DNA of 32,022 bases from Rubrivivax sp. (GCA_004210455.1 SEFA01000067.1:1-32022); one strand, 5' to 3'. Shown: positions 7,308 through 16,896, numbered from the stretch's first letter. Translations and numbers: made by a program. Notes: generated by a model from the letters alone, not told the origin.

Positions 7308-8579
7308 TCAGGGGTACAGACCGCGCTCTTCGCGCGCTTCCAGGACCCGCGTGCAGGCCACCGTGAAGGCGGCGGTGCGCAGCGGGATCTTGTGCTGTTC
7401 CGCGGTATCCCAGATGCCCTTGAACGCGCCGACGAGGATCTTGTCCAGGCGGACGTTGATCTCGTCTTCGGTCCAGAAGAACGACGAGAAGTCCTGCACC
7501 CACTCGAAGTAGGAGACCGTCACGCCGCCCGCGTTCGCGATCACGTCGGGGACGACGATGATGCCGCGGTCGGCCAGCACGGCGTCGCCGTCCGGGGTGG
7601 TCGGACCGTTCGCGCCTTCGATGACGACGCGGGTCTGCACGCGCTTGGCGCGTTCACCGGTGATCTGGCCTTCCAGGGCGGCCGGGATCAGGATGTCCGA
7701 CTTCACGTCCCAGAAGTTCTCGTTGTCGATGCGGTCGGCGCCCTTGAAGCCGCCCACGCCGCCCGTGCGGGCCACGTGGTCCAGCAGGTCCGTCATGTCC
7801 AGGCCGTTCTCGTTCAGGATGGTGCCGGTGTGGTCCTGCACCGCGACGACGATCGCGCCGTTGGCGGCGAACATCTTGGCGGCCACCGACCCCACGTTGC
7901 CGAAGCCCTGCACGGCGACGCGCGCGCCTTCCAGGTTCACGTTCAGGCGGCGCATCGCTTCGCGACCGACGACGAACACGCCGCGGCCGGTGGCGGCCAC
8001 GCGGCCGAGCGAGCCGCCCAGCGCGATCGGCTTGCCGGTGACGACGCCGGTGGCGGTCGCGCCCACGTTCATCGAGTACGTGTCCATCATCCAGGCCATG
8101 ATCTGGCCGTTGGTGTTCACGTCAGGCGCCGGGATGTCCTGCGTCGGGCCGATGATCATGCCGATCTCGCTGGTGTAGCGGCGGGTGACCTTCTCCAGCT
8201 CCTTCATCGACAGCGTCTTGGGGTCCAGGCGGATGCCGCCCTTCGCGCCGCCGTAGGGCAGGTTCACCGCGGCGTTCTTGACCGTCATCCAGGCCGACAG
8301 CGCCATCACTTCTTCCAGCGTGACGTCCGGGTGGTAGCGCACGCCGCCCTTGCCGGGGCCGCGGGTCAGGCTGTGCTGGACGCGGTAGCCCTCGAAGTGG
8401 GCGATGGTGCCGTTGTCGAGTTCGATGGGGATGTCCACGATCAGCGCGCGCTTGGGGCGGCGCAGCGTTTCCACCCAGCGGGCCAGCTTGCCCAGGTAGG
8501 GCTCGACCGCGTCGATCTGGGACAGGTAGGTGCCCCAGGGACTGTTGCGCGTGGGGGAGACGAAAGACAGGTTGGGCAT
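7308..8579 (-). CDS. gdhA: Glu/Leu/Phe/Val dehydrogenase family, probable glutamate dehydrogenase
   Basis: Probable NAD(P)-dependent glutamate dehydrogenase, linking glutamate and 2-oxoglutarate plus ammonia in the cytosol. The 423-residue length is normal for hexameric GDH. The substrate domain shows [11 protein letters not shown] (74-84) and the catalytic-lysine segment [10 protein letters not shown] with K113; APDV at 151-154 holds the catalytic Asp. The dinucleotide fold begins with GFGNVG at 225-230. The start is ATG 8579 with GGAG about 7 nt upstream; the longer in-frame reading lacks a binding site. It is a single gene, with its own terminator downstream and a divergent antiporter gene upstream. 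Leu/Val dehydrogenase activity is less likely given the length. Confidence 0.93.
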   Translation of the reverse strand: MPNLSFVSPTRNSPWGTYLSQIDAVEPYLGKLARWVETLRRPKRALIVDIPIELDNGTIAHFEGYRVQHSLTRGPGKGGVRYHPDVTLEEVMALSAWMTVKNAAVNLPYGGAKGGIRLDPKTLSMKELEKVTRRYTSEIGMIIGPTQDIPAPDVNTNGQIMAWMMDTYSMNVGATATGVVTGKPIALGGSLGRVAATGRGVFVVGREAMRRLNVNLEGARVAVQGFGNVGSVAAKMFAANGAIVVAVQDHTGTILNENGLDMTDLLDHVARTGGVGGFKGADRIDNENFWDVKSDILIPAALEGQITGERAKRVQTRVVIEGANGPTTPDGDAVLADRGIIVVPDVIANAGGVTVSYFEWVQDFSSFFWTEDEINVRLDKILVGAFKGIWDTAEQHKIPLRTAAFTVACTRVLEAREERGLYP

Positions 8580-8867
8580 GAAATGCTCCGTAACTTTTCG
8601 GTGGCGCGAACGGTACCCCGAAGCCCTGCCCGTCCGCCACGTGCGGCAAAGCCGAGTGCACATGCGGGCATGCGCCCCATGCATAAGGCGGCTAGTTTGC
8701 ACCTGGGAAGTGACCTAAGCCAAGCCCCTTCCGGGGTGGGCGCATCCCTCCCTGCGGGCGCCGGGCTGTGTGTGGAATGCGACGGAGTCCGGGCCGCGCA
8801 CGCCTTCCGCGCGCCGAGTTGTCCCATCCGGGGCTGCCCGGGGATGCGGCCCATTACCATCCCCGCC
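8580..8867. promoter_or_regulatory. divergent intergenic region between the glutamate dehydrogenase and antiporter genes
   Basis: This 288-bp gap must hold promoters for both genes. No strong sigma-70 pair is apparent. On the plus strand, AGGCGG-CTAGT-TTGCA (8686-8701) has the GG/GC spacing of a sigma-54 promoter, but the -24 element is poor. A partly repeated ATGC-rich stretch (GCATGC, ATGCAT) is at about 8669-8684. No small gene was seen. Confidence 0.35.
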
Positions 8868-10865
8868 ATGCTCACCGCGCTGGACCTGACCCTCATCTAT
8901 CTGATCGCCGCCGTGCTGGGCGTGGTGGTGTGCCGTTCGCTGAAGCTGCCCCCCATCCTGGGCTATCTGGTGGTGGGCGTGGTGATCGGGCCGAACGCCC
9001 TGGCGCTCGCCAGCGACGTGCCCGGCGTGCAGCATCTGGCCGAATTCGGCGTGGTGTTCCTGATGTTCGTGATCGGGCTGGAGTTCAACCTCCCCAAGCT
9101 GCACAGCATGCGGTCGATGGTGTTCGGACTCGGCCTGCTGCAGGTGGTCGTCACCATCGTCGGGACGATGGCCGGCAACCTCTTCCTGCGCTGGCTGTTC
9201 GGGATGTTCGGATGGGCCTGGGATCTGGGGTGGCAGGGGTCGCTGGCGCTCGGGGCGGCGATGGCGATGAGCTCCACGGCCATCGTCGTGAAGCTGATGT
9301 CCGAACGGCTGGAGCTGGAAAGCGAACACGGCCGGCGCGTGATCGGCGTGCTGCTGTTCCAGGATCTGGCCGTCGTGCCCTTGCTGGTGCTGATCCCCGC
9401 GCTGGGCGGCAGCGGCGCCGAGATGATCGAATCGCTGGGCTGGGCCGCGTTGAAGGCGGTCGTGCTGCTGGTGCTGCTGCTGACCGGCGGCCAGCACCTG
9501 ATGCGACGGTGGCTGACCCTGGTGGCGCGGCGCAAGAGCCAGGAGCTCTTCATGCTGAACCTGCTGCTGGTCACGCTGGGCCTGGCCTGGTTGACCGAGC
9601 ACGCGGGGCTCTCGCTGGCGCTGGGCGCGTTCGTGGCCGGCATGCTGATCGCGGAGACCGAATACAAGCACCAGGTGGAACTGGACATCCGCCCCTTCCA
9701 CGACGTGCTGCTCGGGCTGTTCTTCATCACCATCGGCATGCGGCTGGACTGGCAGACCCTGGTCTACCAATGGCCGCTCGTGATCATCCTGACGCTGGTA
9801 CCGACGCTGGCCAAGTTCGTGCTGGTGGCGGGACTGGCCAAGCTGTTCCGCGCGCCGACCGGCGTCGCGCTGCGCACCGGTCTCTATCTGGCGCAGGCGG
9901 GTGAGTTCGGCTTCGTGCTGCTGACGCTCGGATCGCAGCACAACCTCATCGCCGCGCAGTGGGTCAGCCCGGTGCTGGCGGCGATGGTGCTGTCCATGCT
10001 GCTGACGCCGATCATCATCGAGCACAGCAACCGCATCGTCATGAAGCTGTCGGCCAGCGACTGGCTGCTGCAGTCGGTGCAGCTGACGACGATCGCCAAG
10101 AAGTCGATCAAGACCGACGCGCACGTGATCATCTGCGGCTACGGCCGCAGCGGTCAGAACCTGGCCACGCTGCTGGAGACCGAGCACATCCCCTACATGG
10201 CGCTCGACCTGGATCCGGACCGCGTGCGGCAGGCCGCGGCTGCGGGCAAGAGCGTCGTGTTCGGCGACGCGGCGCGCCTGCCGAGCCTGATCGCCGCGGG
10301 TCTGACGCGGGCCAGCGCGGTGGTCATCTCGTACCACGACACGCCGTCGGCGCTGAAGGTGCTGCACGAGGTGCGCGGCCATGCGCCGCATGTGCCGGTC
10401 GTCGTGCGCACGATCGACGACACCGACCTCGAGAAGCTGCGCGCCGCCGGCGCGACCGAGGTGGTGCCGGAAGCGATCGAAGGCTCGCTGATGCTGGCGA
10501 GCCATGCCCTCGCCCTCGTCGGCGTGCCGATGCGTCGGGTGCTGCGCATCGCGCGGGATGCCCGCGATCGCCGCTATGGACTGCTGCGCGGCTACTTCCA
10601 TGGCGCGGACGACGACACCTCGGAAGAACGCGATCAGGCCCGGCTGCAGTCCATCAGCCTGCCGATGGCGAGCATCCTCGAAGGACGCACGCTCGGGGAG
10701 ATCGGCCTGCTGGCATGGGGCGTCAGCGTGGTGTCGGTGCGCCGGCCCAACGGGGCGGTGAAGGACGCCAGCGACGACCTGGTGCTCCAGGGCGGCGACA
10801 CGCTCGTCGTGTCAGGGACGCCGGAAGCCCTCGCGCGCGCCGAACATGGCCTGCTGGTGGGTTGA
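8868..10865 (+). CDS. KefB/KefC-type monovalent cation:proton antiporter (CPA2) with TrkA domains
   Basis: A 665-residue inner-membrane transporter predicted to exchange K+ or Na+ for protons. Residues 5-385 form the Na+/H+ exchanger domain with about 12 membrane segments and FQDLAVVP (165-172) carrying the buried Asp. Residues 417-535 form a TrkA-N/RCK domain with the nucleotide-binding GYGRSG at 424-429. Residues 590-660 form a TrkA-C domain. The start is ATG 8868, just before the first hydrophobic helix; the long in-frame extension upstream is the shadow of the dehydrogenase gene. In many Burkholderiales this type of antiporter lies next to kdsD; here it is about 5.5 kb away. Glutathione gating, as in E. 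coli KefB/C, is unproven. The 3' end overlaps the convergent acyltransferase gene by 54 nt. Confidence 0.92.
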   Translation: MLTALDLTLIYLIAAVLGVVVCRSLKLPPILGYLVVGVVIGPNALALASDVPGVQHLAEFGVVFLMFVIGLEFNLPKLHSMRSMVFGLGLLQVVVTIVGTMAGNLFLRWLFGMFGWAWDLGWQGSLALGAAMAMSSTAIVVKLMSERLELESEHGRRVIGVLLFQDLAVVPLLVLIPALGGSGAEMIESLGWAALKAVVLLVLLLTGGQHLMRRWLTLVARRKSQELFMLNLLLVTLGLAWLTEHAGLSLALGAFVAGMLIAETEYKHQVELDIRPFHDVLLGLFFITIGMRLDWQTLVYQWPLVIILTLVPTLAKFVLVAGLAKLFRAPTGVALRTGLYLAQAGEFGFVLLTLGSQHNLIAAQWVSPVLAAMVLSMLLTPIIIEHSNRIVMKLSASDWLLQSVQLTTIAKKSIKTDAHVIICGYGRSGQNLATLLETEHIPYMALDLDPDRVRQAAAAGKSVVFGDAARLPSLIAAGLTRASAVVISYHDTPSALKVLHEVRGHAPHVPVVVRTIDDTDLEKLRAAGATEVVPEAIEGSLMLASHALALVGVPMRRVLRIARDARDRRYGLLRGYFHGADDDTSEERDQARLQSISLPMASILEGRTLGEIGLLAWGVSVVSVRRPNGAVKDASDDLVLQGGDTLVVSGTPEALARAEHGLLVG

Positions 10866-12938
10866 CAGGGCGATCTGACGTTCGCCGAGCAGTTCGGACA
10901 TCACGGCCGGCATCAGCAGGAGCGAACCGTCGCGGCTCAGGTGACCCTGGTCCCGGTAGAGCGGTACGCCGTCGCGCTCCACCTGGCACGTGGCCCCGTC
11001 GCACAGCAGCGGTTCGAAGCGCAGCACCGGCAGACGCGTGTCCGACTTCGCCAGCTCGGTAATGAATCGGTGCTCGGCGGCACGGCGGCGCTTGTCGTCT
11101 GCCTCGTCGATCACACAACCCGGCGTCGCCCCGATCGTCCAGCGCCGCGCCTGCCGGCGCTCCAGACATCCCGCGATGTCGAACGGCGCGGACGGCGGCG
11201 GCGCCACCACCATCACCCGTTTGCCCATCGCGCGCAGCCGCCTGACCGTCGACGTCAGATCGTCGAGCAGCGCCGCCCGCATGGCCGCTTCTCCTCGCAG
11301 GCGATCGCCGCCGCGGGTGCGCTGGAGTTCGTACGTCGAGTCGTCCAGGTACTGCGTCAGCAGGCTCGAGAGCACCACGGTGTCGATCTCCGGATGCCGT
11401 GCCAGCCAGCGCAGCACCGAGGCGTTGAAGGCCTGGCACTGCTCGATCCACGGGGACGCGAAGCTGTTGCCCCGACCCAGTTCCGGACGCACCGGCGTCA
11501 GATCGGGGAAAGGGCCGCATGAGGACTTCGTCGCCTGAACCAGGCCTTGATCGCTGGCCACGCGGACAAGACCCGGCACCAGGTGCATCGCGTAGGAATC
11601 GCCCCACACCATCCACCGCGCGCCGGGGCGCGTGCGGCAGTCCTCGCGGCCGTCGAACGGCTGTTCGGCATCGCAGTTGGCGGACAGGCCGTAGTTGGCC
11701 TTGCGCAGTTCGACGAAATCAATCGAGCCCGGCGCCGGCTTGTGCAGCGCCAGCACGATGCCGCCGAGCGCTAGCACCACCGTGCCGGCGCCGAGCACGA
11801 GCGCACCGCGTCGGCCGGTGATCAGCGCCTTGGCCGGCCGCTCCACGGCGCGATGCAGCGCCCACGCCAACGGGAACGCGAGCAGCACCGCGCCAAGTCG
11901 CCAGGCCAACAGCGCGTGCGGATCGGCCTTCAGTCCGACCCAGGCGTTGTGGAGGAACGCGATCAGCGGCCAGTGGACGAGATATAGCGCATAGGACCAG
12001 TCGCCGATGCGGACCAGCGGCGCGGCCGCGCGCGGGAGACCGGCGGGTTCGCGGAGCAGCAGGACCAGCGTGGCAATGCCGACGATGAGCGCCGCCGGCC
12101 CGGGATGCGCCTGCCCGAACCACTGCGGCGCGATCGGCACGATGAGGAGCAAGCCCCAAGCCGGCCACGCGAGCCATCGAAGCGCCCGCCGCACTTGCTG
12201 CACTGGCTGCATGCGCTGTACGGACGCCGCGCCCGTTCCTTCGCGCGCGGCGCTCAGCAATGCGCCAAACGATCCGAGGCCCAGCTCCCACGCCCGTGTC
12301 GGCAGCAGGTAGAACGCGCCGCTGGCGTCGATCGGCTGCCACCACAGGAGCAGGCCGAGGCTGGCCGCCGTGACGAGGATCGCGACGCCCGCCCGGAGGC
12401 GCGCGGGGCTGAATACCAGCAGCGCGGGCAGGACGAGGTAGTACTGCTCCTCGAGCGCGAGCGACCAGAAGTGCAGCAGCGGCTTGAGGTCGGAAGCGCC
12501 CTGGAAATAGCCGGTCTGCCGCCACAGCACAACGTTGTTCGCGAAGCCCAGCGCACCGAGCAACTGGCCGACGAAGTCGATCTGCTCGCTGCGGTTGAGC
12601 GCCCACGGCGCCATCAGCAGGGTGGCACCGAGCACGACGTACGCCGCTGGGAGCAGTCGTCGCGCGCGTCGCCCGTAGAACGCGCGGAAGCTGAAGTCGC
12701 CGCGCTGCAGCGCGCGCTGGATCAGCCCGGTGATCAGGTAGCCGGAGATGACGAAGAAGATGTCGACGCCGAGGTAGCCGCCCGACGCGCCGGGGATCTG
12801 CGCGTGATACAGCAGCACCCACAGCACGGCGATCGCCCGCAGGACCTGGATGTCGTCGCGCAGCGGAACGTCACCGGCCGCGTGCGGGCCGTGCGGGTCA
12901 TGCGGGCGATGGAAGGGCGTCGGAGAAAGGCTTGTCAC
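10812..12938 (-). CDS. acyltransferase 3 (OafA/YrhL-like) with C-terminal SGNH domain
   Basis: A 708-residue integral membrane O-acyltransferase that probably acetylates a surface polysaccharide such as O-antigen. The N-terminal acyltransferase-3 domain (about 20-400) has roughly ten membrane segments, H45 in LLYHAQIPG, GVDIFFVISGY at 57-67 and the RRARRLLPA motif. The periplasmic SGNH hydrolase-like domain follows, with GDS at 446-448 (block I) and D663/H666 in DQGHLS (block V). GTG 12938 is chosen because the upstream in-frame ATG at 13085 overlaps the divergent gene start; TTG 12941 is also possible, and neither has a clear binding site. The gene stands alone with no polysaccharide cluster beside it. 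Confidence 0.88.
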   Translation of the reverse strand: MTSLSPTPFHRPHDPHGPHAAGDVPLRDDIQVLRAIAVLWVLLYHAQIPGASGGYLGVDIFFVISGYLITGLIQRALQRGDFSFRAFYGRRARRLLPAAYVVLGATLLMAPWALNRSEQIDFVGQLLGALGFANNVVLWRQTGYFQGASDLKPLLHFWSLALEEQYYLVLPALLVFSPARLRAGVAILVTAASLGLLLWWQPIDASGAFYLLPTRAWELGLGSFGALLSAAREGTGAASVQRMQPVQQVRRALRWLAWPAWGLLLIVPIAPQWFGQAHPGPAALIVGIATLVLLLREPAGLPRAAAPLVRIGDWSYALYLVHWPLIAFLHNAWVGLKADPHALLAWRLGAVLLAFPLAWALHRAVERPAKALITGRRGALVLGAGTVVLALGGIVLALHKPAPGSIDFVELRKANYGLSANCDAEQPFDGREDCRTRPGARWMVWGDSYAMHLVPGLVRVASDQGLVQATKSSCGPFPDLTPVRPELGRGNSFASPWIEQCQAFNASVLRWLARHPEIDTVVLSSLLTQYLDDSTYELQRTRGGDRLRGEAAMRAALLDDLTSTVRRLRAMGKRVMVVAPPPSAPFDIAGCLERRQARRWTIGATPGCVIDEADDKRRRAAEHRFITELAKSDTRLPVLRFEPLLCDGATCQVERDGVPLYRDQGHLSRDGSLLLMPAVMSELLGERQIALSTHQQAMFGAREGFRRP

Positions 12939-13083
12939 CAAGGCGTCAGAACGGAAACGGGAAGAACGAGACGGGAAGAACAGCAACGGGGCGCCGCCTT
13001 GCGCGGCGGGCGAATTGTGGCCCGGCTCGCGGTTGCCGCCTGCGTGACAGTGCGGTCCCGGACCTTGCGCCACACTCGCCGCC

Positions 13084-13830
13084 ATGTTGGACACCCAACC
13101 CCGCAGCCCGCAACGCCGGCGCATCTACCTGATGCGTCATGGCGCGGTGACCTACTTCGACGGCGCGACGGGCCGTCCGGTCCTGCCCGAGCAGGTCAGG
13201 CTCAACGACGACGGCATCGCGCAGGCGCAGGCCGCCGGCGCGGCCTTCCGCGGCGCGGGCGTGCGCTTCGACCGCGTGATCATCTCGGGCCTGCCGCGCA
13301 CCGTCGAAACCGCGGACCTCGTGCTGCGTCACGCCGGCCAATCCGGCCTGACCCCGCAGGTCTGGCCCGAGTGGCAGGAGATCCGCGGCGGCCGCCTCGG
13401 CGAGATCCCGGACGAGGACCTGGCGCAGGCCTTCAACGGCCTGCAGCGCAGCCCGGTCGCGGAGTCGCAACGCTTCCTGAACGGCGAGACCGTCGGCGAG
13501 CTGCTGGACCGTGTGCTCGGCGGCGTCGCGCGGCTGCAGGACGACCCCGACTGGGACTGCGCGCTGCTGGTGCTGCACGGCGTGGTCAACGCGGCCATCC
13601 TGTCGCACGCGGTCACCGGCGGCCAGCGCGTGATGCTGGGCAGCTGGGTCCAGTCGCCGGCCTGCATCAACGTGCTGGACGTCGCGCCGCCGGCCGGGGA
13701 TTCGCCCGCGGGCTGGCTGCTGCGCGTCTGCAATTTCGCCCCGTCGCATCCGCTGCATGCGGACGAGCGGGCCACCACGATGGAAGCGCTGTACGCGCAG
13801 TACCTCCGCTATCGCAGCCAACGCGGCTGA
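13084..13830 (+). CDS. histidine phosphatase family protein
   Basis: A 248-residue phosphatase of the phosphoglycerate-mutase-like superfamily. The phosphohistidine motif LMRHG is at residues 17-21, and the acidic and second-histidine region is in LLVLHGVVNAAIL. It ends 9 nt before the acyl-CoA dehydrogenase ATG, so the two are an operon. In several Proteobacteria a histidine phosphatase sits beside an ACAD10/11-like dehydrogenase and an aminoglycoside-phosphotransferase-type kinase. If that applies, this enzyme might remove phosphate from an acyl-CoA intermediate or from a side product. The kinase is not in the window. The substrate is unknown. Confidence 0.88.
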   Translation: MLDTQPRSPQRRRIYLMRHGAVTYFDGATGRPVLPEQVRLNDDGIAQAQAAGAAFRGAGVRFDRVIISGLPRTVETADLVLRHAGQSGLTPQVWPEWQEIRGGRLGEIPDEDLAQAFNGLQRSPVAESQRFLNGETVGELLDRVLGGVARLQDDPDWDCALLVLHGVVNAAILSHAVTGGQRVMLGSWVQSPACINVLDVAPPAGDSPAGWLLRVCNFAPSHPLHADERATTMEALYAQYLRYRSQRG

Positions 13831-13839
13831 AGGACCCCC

Positions 13840-15099
13840 ATGAACTTCGACTACAGCCCCAAGGTGGAACAGCTGCGCGAGCGCCTGCTCGCGTTCTTCG
13901 ACGCGCACATCTATCCCAACGAGAAGCGCTATCACGAGGAGATCGAGGCCAACCGGCGCGGCGGCAACGCCTGGATCCCGACGACGGTGATCGAGGAGCT
14001 CAAGCCCAAGGCCCGCGCCGCCGGGCTGTGGAACCTGTTCCTGCCGCGTTCGCCGCGCGCGCCGGAAGGCCTGTCCAACCTCGAGTACGCGCCGCTGTGC
14101 GAGATCATGGGCCGCGTGTACTGGGCGCCGGAGGTCTTCAACTGCTCGGCGCCGGACACCGGCAACATGGAGACGATCGAACGCTACGGCAGCGAGGCCC
14201 ACAAGGACCGCTGGCTGGAGCCGCTGCTGCGCGGCGAGATCCGCTCGGCCTTCCTGATGACGGAGCCGGACGTGGCTTCGTCGGATGCGACCAACATCCA
14301 GTGCCGCATCGATCGCGACGGCGACGAATACGTCATCAACGGCACGAAGTGGTGGTCCTCCGGCGCCGGCGATCCGCGCTGCGCGCTCTACATCGTGATG
14401 GGCAAGACGAATCCCGACGCGGGCCGCCATGAGCAGCAGTCCATGGTGCTGGTGCCGGCGAACACCCCGGGCATCACGGTCAAGCGCCACCTGAGCGTCT
14501 TCGGCTACGACGACGCCCCGCACGGTCACATGGAGATCGAGCTCAAGAACGTGCGCGTGCCCGTGGACGACATCCTGCTGGGCGAGGGCCGCGGATTCGA
14601 GATCGCGCAGGGCCGCCTCGGCCCGGGACGCATCCACCACTGCATGCGCTCCATCGGCGCTGCGGAACGGGCGCTGGAACTGATGTGCAAGCGGGCGGTC
14701 TCGCGGGTCGCCTTCGGCAAGACGATCGCCCAGCAGACGGTGACGCAGGAGCGCATCGCCGAGTCGCGCTGCAGCATCGAGCAGGCCCGGCTGCTGACCT
14801 TGAAGGCGGCCTACATGATGGACACGGTCGGCAACAAGGTCGCCAAGGCCGAGATCGCGATGATCAAGATCGTGGCGCCGACCATGGCGCTCAAGGTTAT
14901 CGACTGGGCCATGCAGGTGCACGGCGGCATGGGCGTCAGCGACGACACGCCGCTGGCCTACATGTGGGCGGGCCAGCGCACCCTGCGTTTCGCCGACGGT
15001 CCGGACGAGGTCCATCGCAACTCGCTGGCGAAGCTGGAGCTCGCGCGACACATGACCCTGCCCGACGCCGGCGACATGCCGATCACCCGCGGCGGCTGA
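13840..15099 (+). CDS. acyl-CoA dehydrogenase family protein (ACAD10/11-like)
   Basis: A 419-residue FAD-dependent flavoprotein. The N-terminal helical domain, the beta domain with [14 protein letters not shown] (FAD and substrate contacts) and the C-terminal helical domain with the [10 protein letters not shown] segment are all present. The end reads [15 protein letters not shown], whereas ordinary fatty-acyl dehydrogenases have a YEGTSEIQR-type motif. That version is typical of the ACAD10/11 branch, which in animals handles 4-hydroxyacyl-CoAs through a phosphorylated intermediate. It follows the histidine phosphatase by 9 nt. The GDH-like and beta-oxidation genes needed for a full pathway are not here. 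Subfamily assignment is by eye. Confidence 0.9.
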   Translation: MNFDYSPKVEQLRERLLAFFDAHIYPNEKRYHEEIEANRRGGNAWIPTTVIEELKPKARAAGLWNLFLPRSPRAPEGLSNLEYAPLCEIMGRVYWAPEVFNCSAPDTGNMETIERYGSEAHKDRWLEPLLRGEIRSAFLMTEPDVASSDATNIQCRIDRDGDEYVINGTKWWSSGAGDPRCALYIVMGKTNPDAGRHEQQSMVLVPANTPGITVKRHLSVFGYDDAPHGHMEIELKNVRVPVDDILLGEGRGFEIAQGRLGPGRIHHCMRSIGAAERALELMCKRAVSRVAFGKTIAQQTVTQERIAESRCSIEQARLLTLKAAYMMDTVGNKVAKAEIAMIKIVAPTMALKVIDWAMQVHGGMGVSDDTPLAYMWAGQRTLRFADGPDEVHRNSLAKLELARHMTLPDAGDMPITRGG

Positions 15100-15162
15100 G
15101 CTTCCCGTACACCGTCACGCACAAAGCGTGGCACCCCACCAACGGGGGGACGTCGCCGGAAG

Positions 15163-15189
15163 CCGCTTCTCCCCCCGGAGAGCGGTTTT
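15163..15189 (+). terminator. probable Rho-independent terminator after the acyl-CoA dehydrogenase gene
   Basis: CCGC, a T bulge and TCTCC pair with GGAGA and GCGG across a CCCC loop, and TTTT follows at 15186-15189. It lies 64 nt past the dehydrogenase stop and 71 nt before the GGDEF gene. The T-tract is short, so termination may be partial. Confidence 0.55.
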
Positions 15190-15259
15190 CATCGGGGAGC
15201 GAGGTGGCTAGGATCAGCCACCCTTTTTTCCGGACGCCCTCCCGCGCGCCGCTCCCGCG

Positions 15260-16807
15260 ATGAACCGATTCGCCGAAGTCCGCACCTGGCCGTTGCTGGC
15301 GTTCGCGCTGCTGGTCGGCCTGCAGGCCATCGTGCTGACGGTCACCCTCGGCGGCTTCGCGGTGGACGGCTGGCTGGCGTGGGTCGGGATGGCCTCGCTG
15401 GTCCTGACGGTGGTGCTCGCGGTGGCGGTCGTGTCGACGCTGGCCCGCACGCAGGCCCGGGCGAAACTCGCCCAACGGACGATGGAGGAAGCCATCGACG
15501 CGCTGCCGGCCAGCGTGGAGATCTTCGACGCCGAGGATCGCCTGATCGCCTACAACAAGCGACTGGTGGAGATCTATCCGCACATGCTGCGGCACTTCCA
15601 GCACAAGAGCACCTTCGAGGACCTGGTGCGGGAGTCGCTGGCGCGCGGCGGCATCCCCGAGGCGCGGGGCCGCGAGCCCGAGTGGCTGGAGGAGCGCAAG
15701 CAGGCGCGCGGCCGGCAACTGACGCCGCTGCTGCAGCGCGTGCACGACGACATGTGGCTGCGCATCTACGAGTCGCGGACCCCGTCGGGCGGCATCGTCG
15801 GCGTGCGCATGGACGTGACCGACCTGATCCACGAGCAGCAGCGGCTGGCCGCCAGCCGGGCCCAGCTGCGCGCGACGATCGAGTCAGCCGCCAACGGGAT
15901 CCTGACACTGGATTCTGGCGGCCATGTGCTGGAAGCCAATCCCAGCTGCGAGCTGCTGTTCGGCTTCACCGCGGCGGAACTCCAGGGCGTTCACCTCGGC
16001 ATGCTGCTGGGCACGGCCACAACGACAGCGACAGCGACGGCAACGTCAACGGCAACGGCGTCCACCGATCCCGGCGCGACGCCCGATGCGCCGCTGGACC
16101 CGCGGGCCCTGCTCGGCCAGCCGCGCGAATTCACGGCGCGGCATCGCAGCGGCGAAGCGCTTCACCTCCAACTGGCGTTGGCGGAGGTCCGCACCGACAC
16201 CATCCATCTGTATGTCTGCATCGTCACCGACCTGACCGAGCGCAAGCGTCAGGAGGAGCGGCTGCGGCGCGCGAACGAGCTGCTGGCGCGGCAATCGACG
16301 ACGGACGGACTGACGGGCGTGGGCAACCGGCGCCTCTTCGATCAGCTGCTGCAGACGGAGTGGCACCGTGCGACCCGCGCCAACCGGCCGCTGGCGCTGC
16401 TGATGGTCGACATCGACCACTTCAAGCAATACAACGACTGCTACGGCCACGTCTCCGGCGACGACTGCCTGCGGCGCGTCGCGACGCTGCTGCGCAGCTG
16501 CGCCGGCCGGGGCGGTGAATCGGTCTGCCGCTACGGCGGCGAGGAATTCGCCGTGCTGCTGGTCGACACGGACCTGGCGGGCGCCCAGGTCGTCGCGCAG
16601 CGCTGCCTGGACAGCGTGCGGCTGGCCGCGATCGAGCACGTGGGATCGCCGGTGAGACGCTCGGTGAGCCTGTCGATCGGCGTGGCGTCCTTCATTCCGC
16701 AGAACGGCGACGCCGCGCAACGCCTGATCCAGACGGCGGACGCGGCGCTCTACGAGGCCAAGCAGGCGGGCAGGGCGCGGCTGATCTGCCAGCAGCAGAC
16801 GGCCTGA
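15260..16807 (+). CDS. membrane-bound PAS-GGDEF diguanylate cyclase
   Basis: A 515-residue protein predicted to make cyclic di-GMP from GTP. It has two membrane segments (about 11-31 and 40-61), a PAS-like domain (about 75-195), a second PAS domain (about 200-330) and a C-terminal GGDEF domain (about 345-510). The active motif is GGEEF at 426-430, a functional variant, with the substrate-site segment DIDHFKQYNDCYGH upstream. The inhibitory I-site, usually RxxD, reads R417-G-G-E420 here, so product feedback may be weak or absent. The second PAS domain is broken by a Thr/Ala-rich linker (253-269) from hexamer-like DNA repeats. No EAL domain is present, so it is a cyclase only. Confidence 0.92.
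   Translation: MNRFAEVRTWPLLAFALLVGLQAIVLTVTLGGFAVDGWLAWVGMASLVLTVVLAVAVVSTLARTQARAKLAQRTMEEAIDALPASVEIFDAEDRLIAYNKRLVEIYPHMLRHFQHKSTFEDLVRESLARGGIPEARGREPEWLEERKQARGRQLTPLLQRVHDDMWLRIYESRTPSGGIVGVRMDVTDLIHEQQRLAASRAQLRATIESAANGILTLDSGGHVLEANPSCELLFGFTAAELQGVHLGMLLGTATTTATATATSTATASTDPGATPDAPLDPRALLGQPREFTARHRSGEALHLQLALAEVRTDTIHLYVCIVTDLTERKRQEERLRRANELLARQSTTDGLTGVGNRRLFDQLLQTEWHRATRANRPLALLMVDIDHFKQYNDCYGHVSGDDCLRRVATLLRSCAGRGGESVCRYGGEEFAVLLVDTDLAGAQVVAQRCLDSVRLAAIEHVGSPVRRSVSLSIGVASFIPQNGDAAQRLIQTADAALYEAKQAGRARLICQQQTA
16013..16063 (+). repeat. hexamer-like simple repeat inside the GGDEF gene
   Basis: A run of units such as ACGACAG, CGACAG, CGACGG, CAACGT and CAACGG encodes an alternating Thr/Ala (and Ser) stretch at residues 253-268. 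It is in a loop of the second PAS domain and keeps the reading frame. Such stretches often vary in length between strains. Confidence 0.7.
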
Positions 16808-16820
16808 GCCGCCGCGCCAT

Positions 16821-16870
16821 CGGCGCTTCTCCGGCGCTTCTCCGGCGCTGACCCGGCGCTGGCCCGGCGC
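16821..16870. repeat. 11-bp tandem repeat before apt
   Basis: Two exact CGGCGCTTCTC units (16821-16831, 16832-16842), then CGGCGCTGACC and CGGCGCTGGCC, then a partial CGGCGC. They fill most of the 89-bp gap between the GGDEF gene and apt, ending 26 bp before the apt start. No hairpin or T-tract accompanies them. They may affect transcription of apt or be neutral. Confidence 0.85.
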
Positions 16871-16896
16871 CCACCCGCAGCGCGACAATCGCGTCC

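Noticed and set aside
7096-7512. Plus-strand frame spanning the palindromes and the glutamate dehydrogenase 3' end
   Set aside because: Its second half is the antisense of the dehydrogenase and its first half crosses the palindromes; product is low-complexity and basic.
12939-13124. Longer start for the OafA-like acyltransferase
   Set aside because: It overlaps the start of the divergent histidine phosphatase, and the added residues are low-complexity and not membrane-like.
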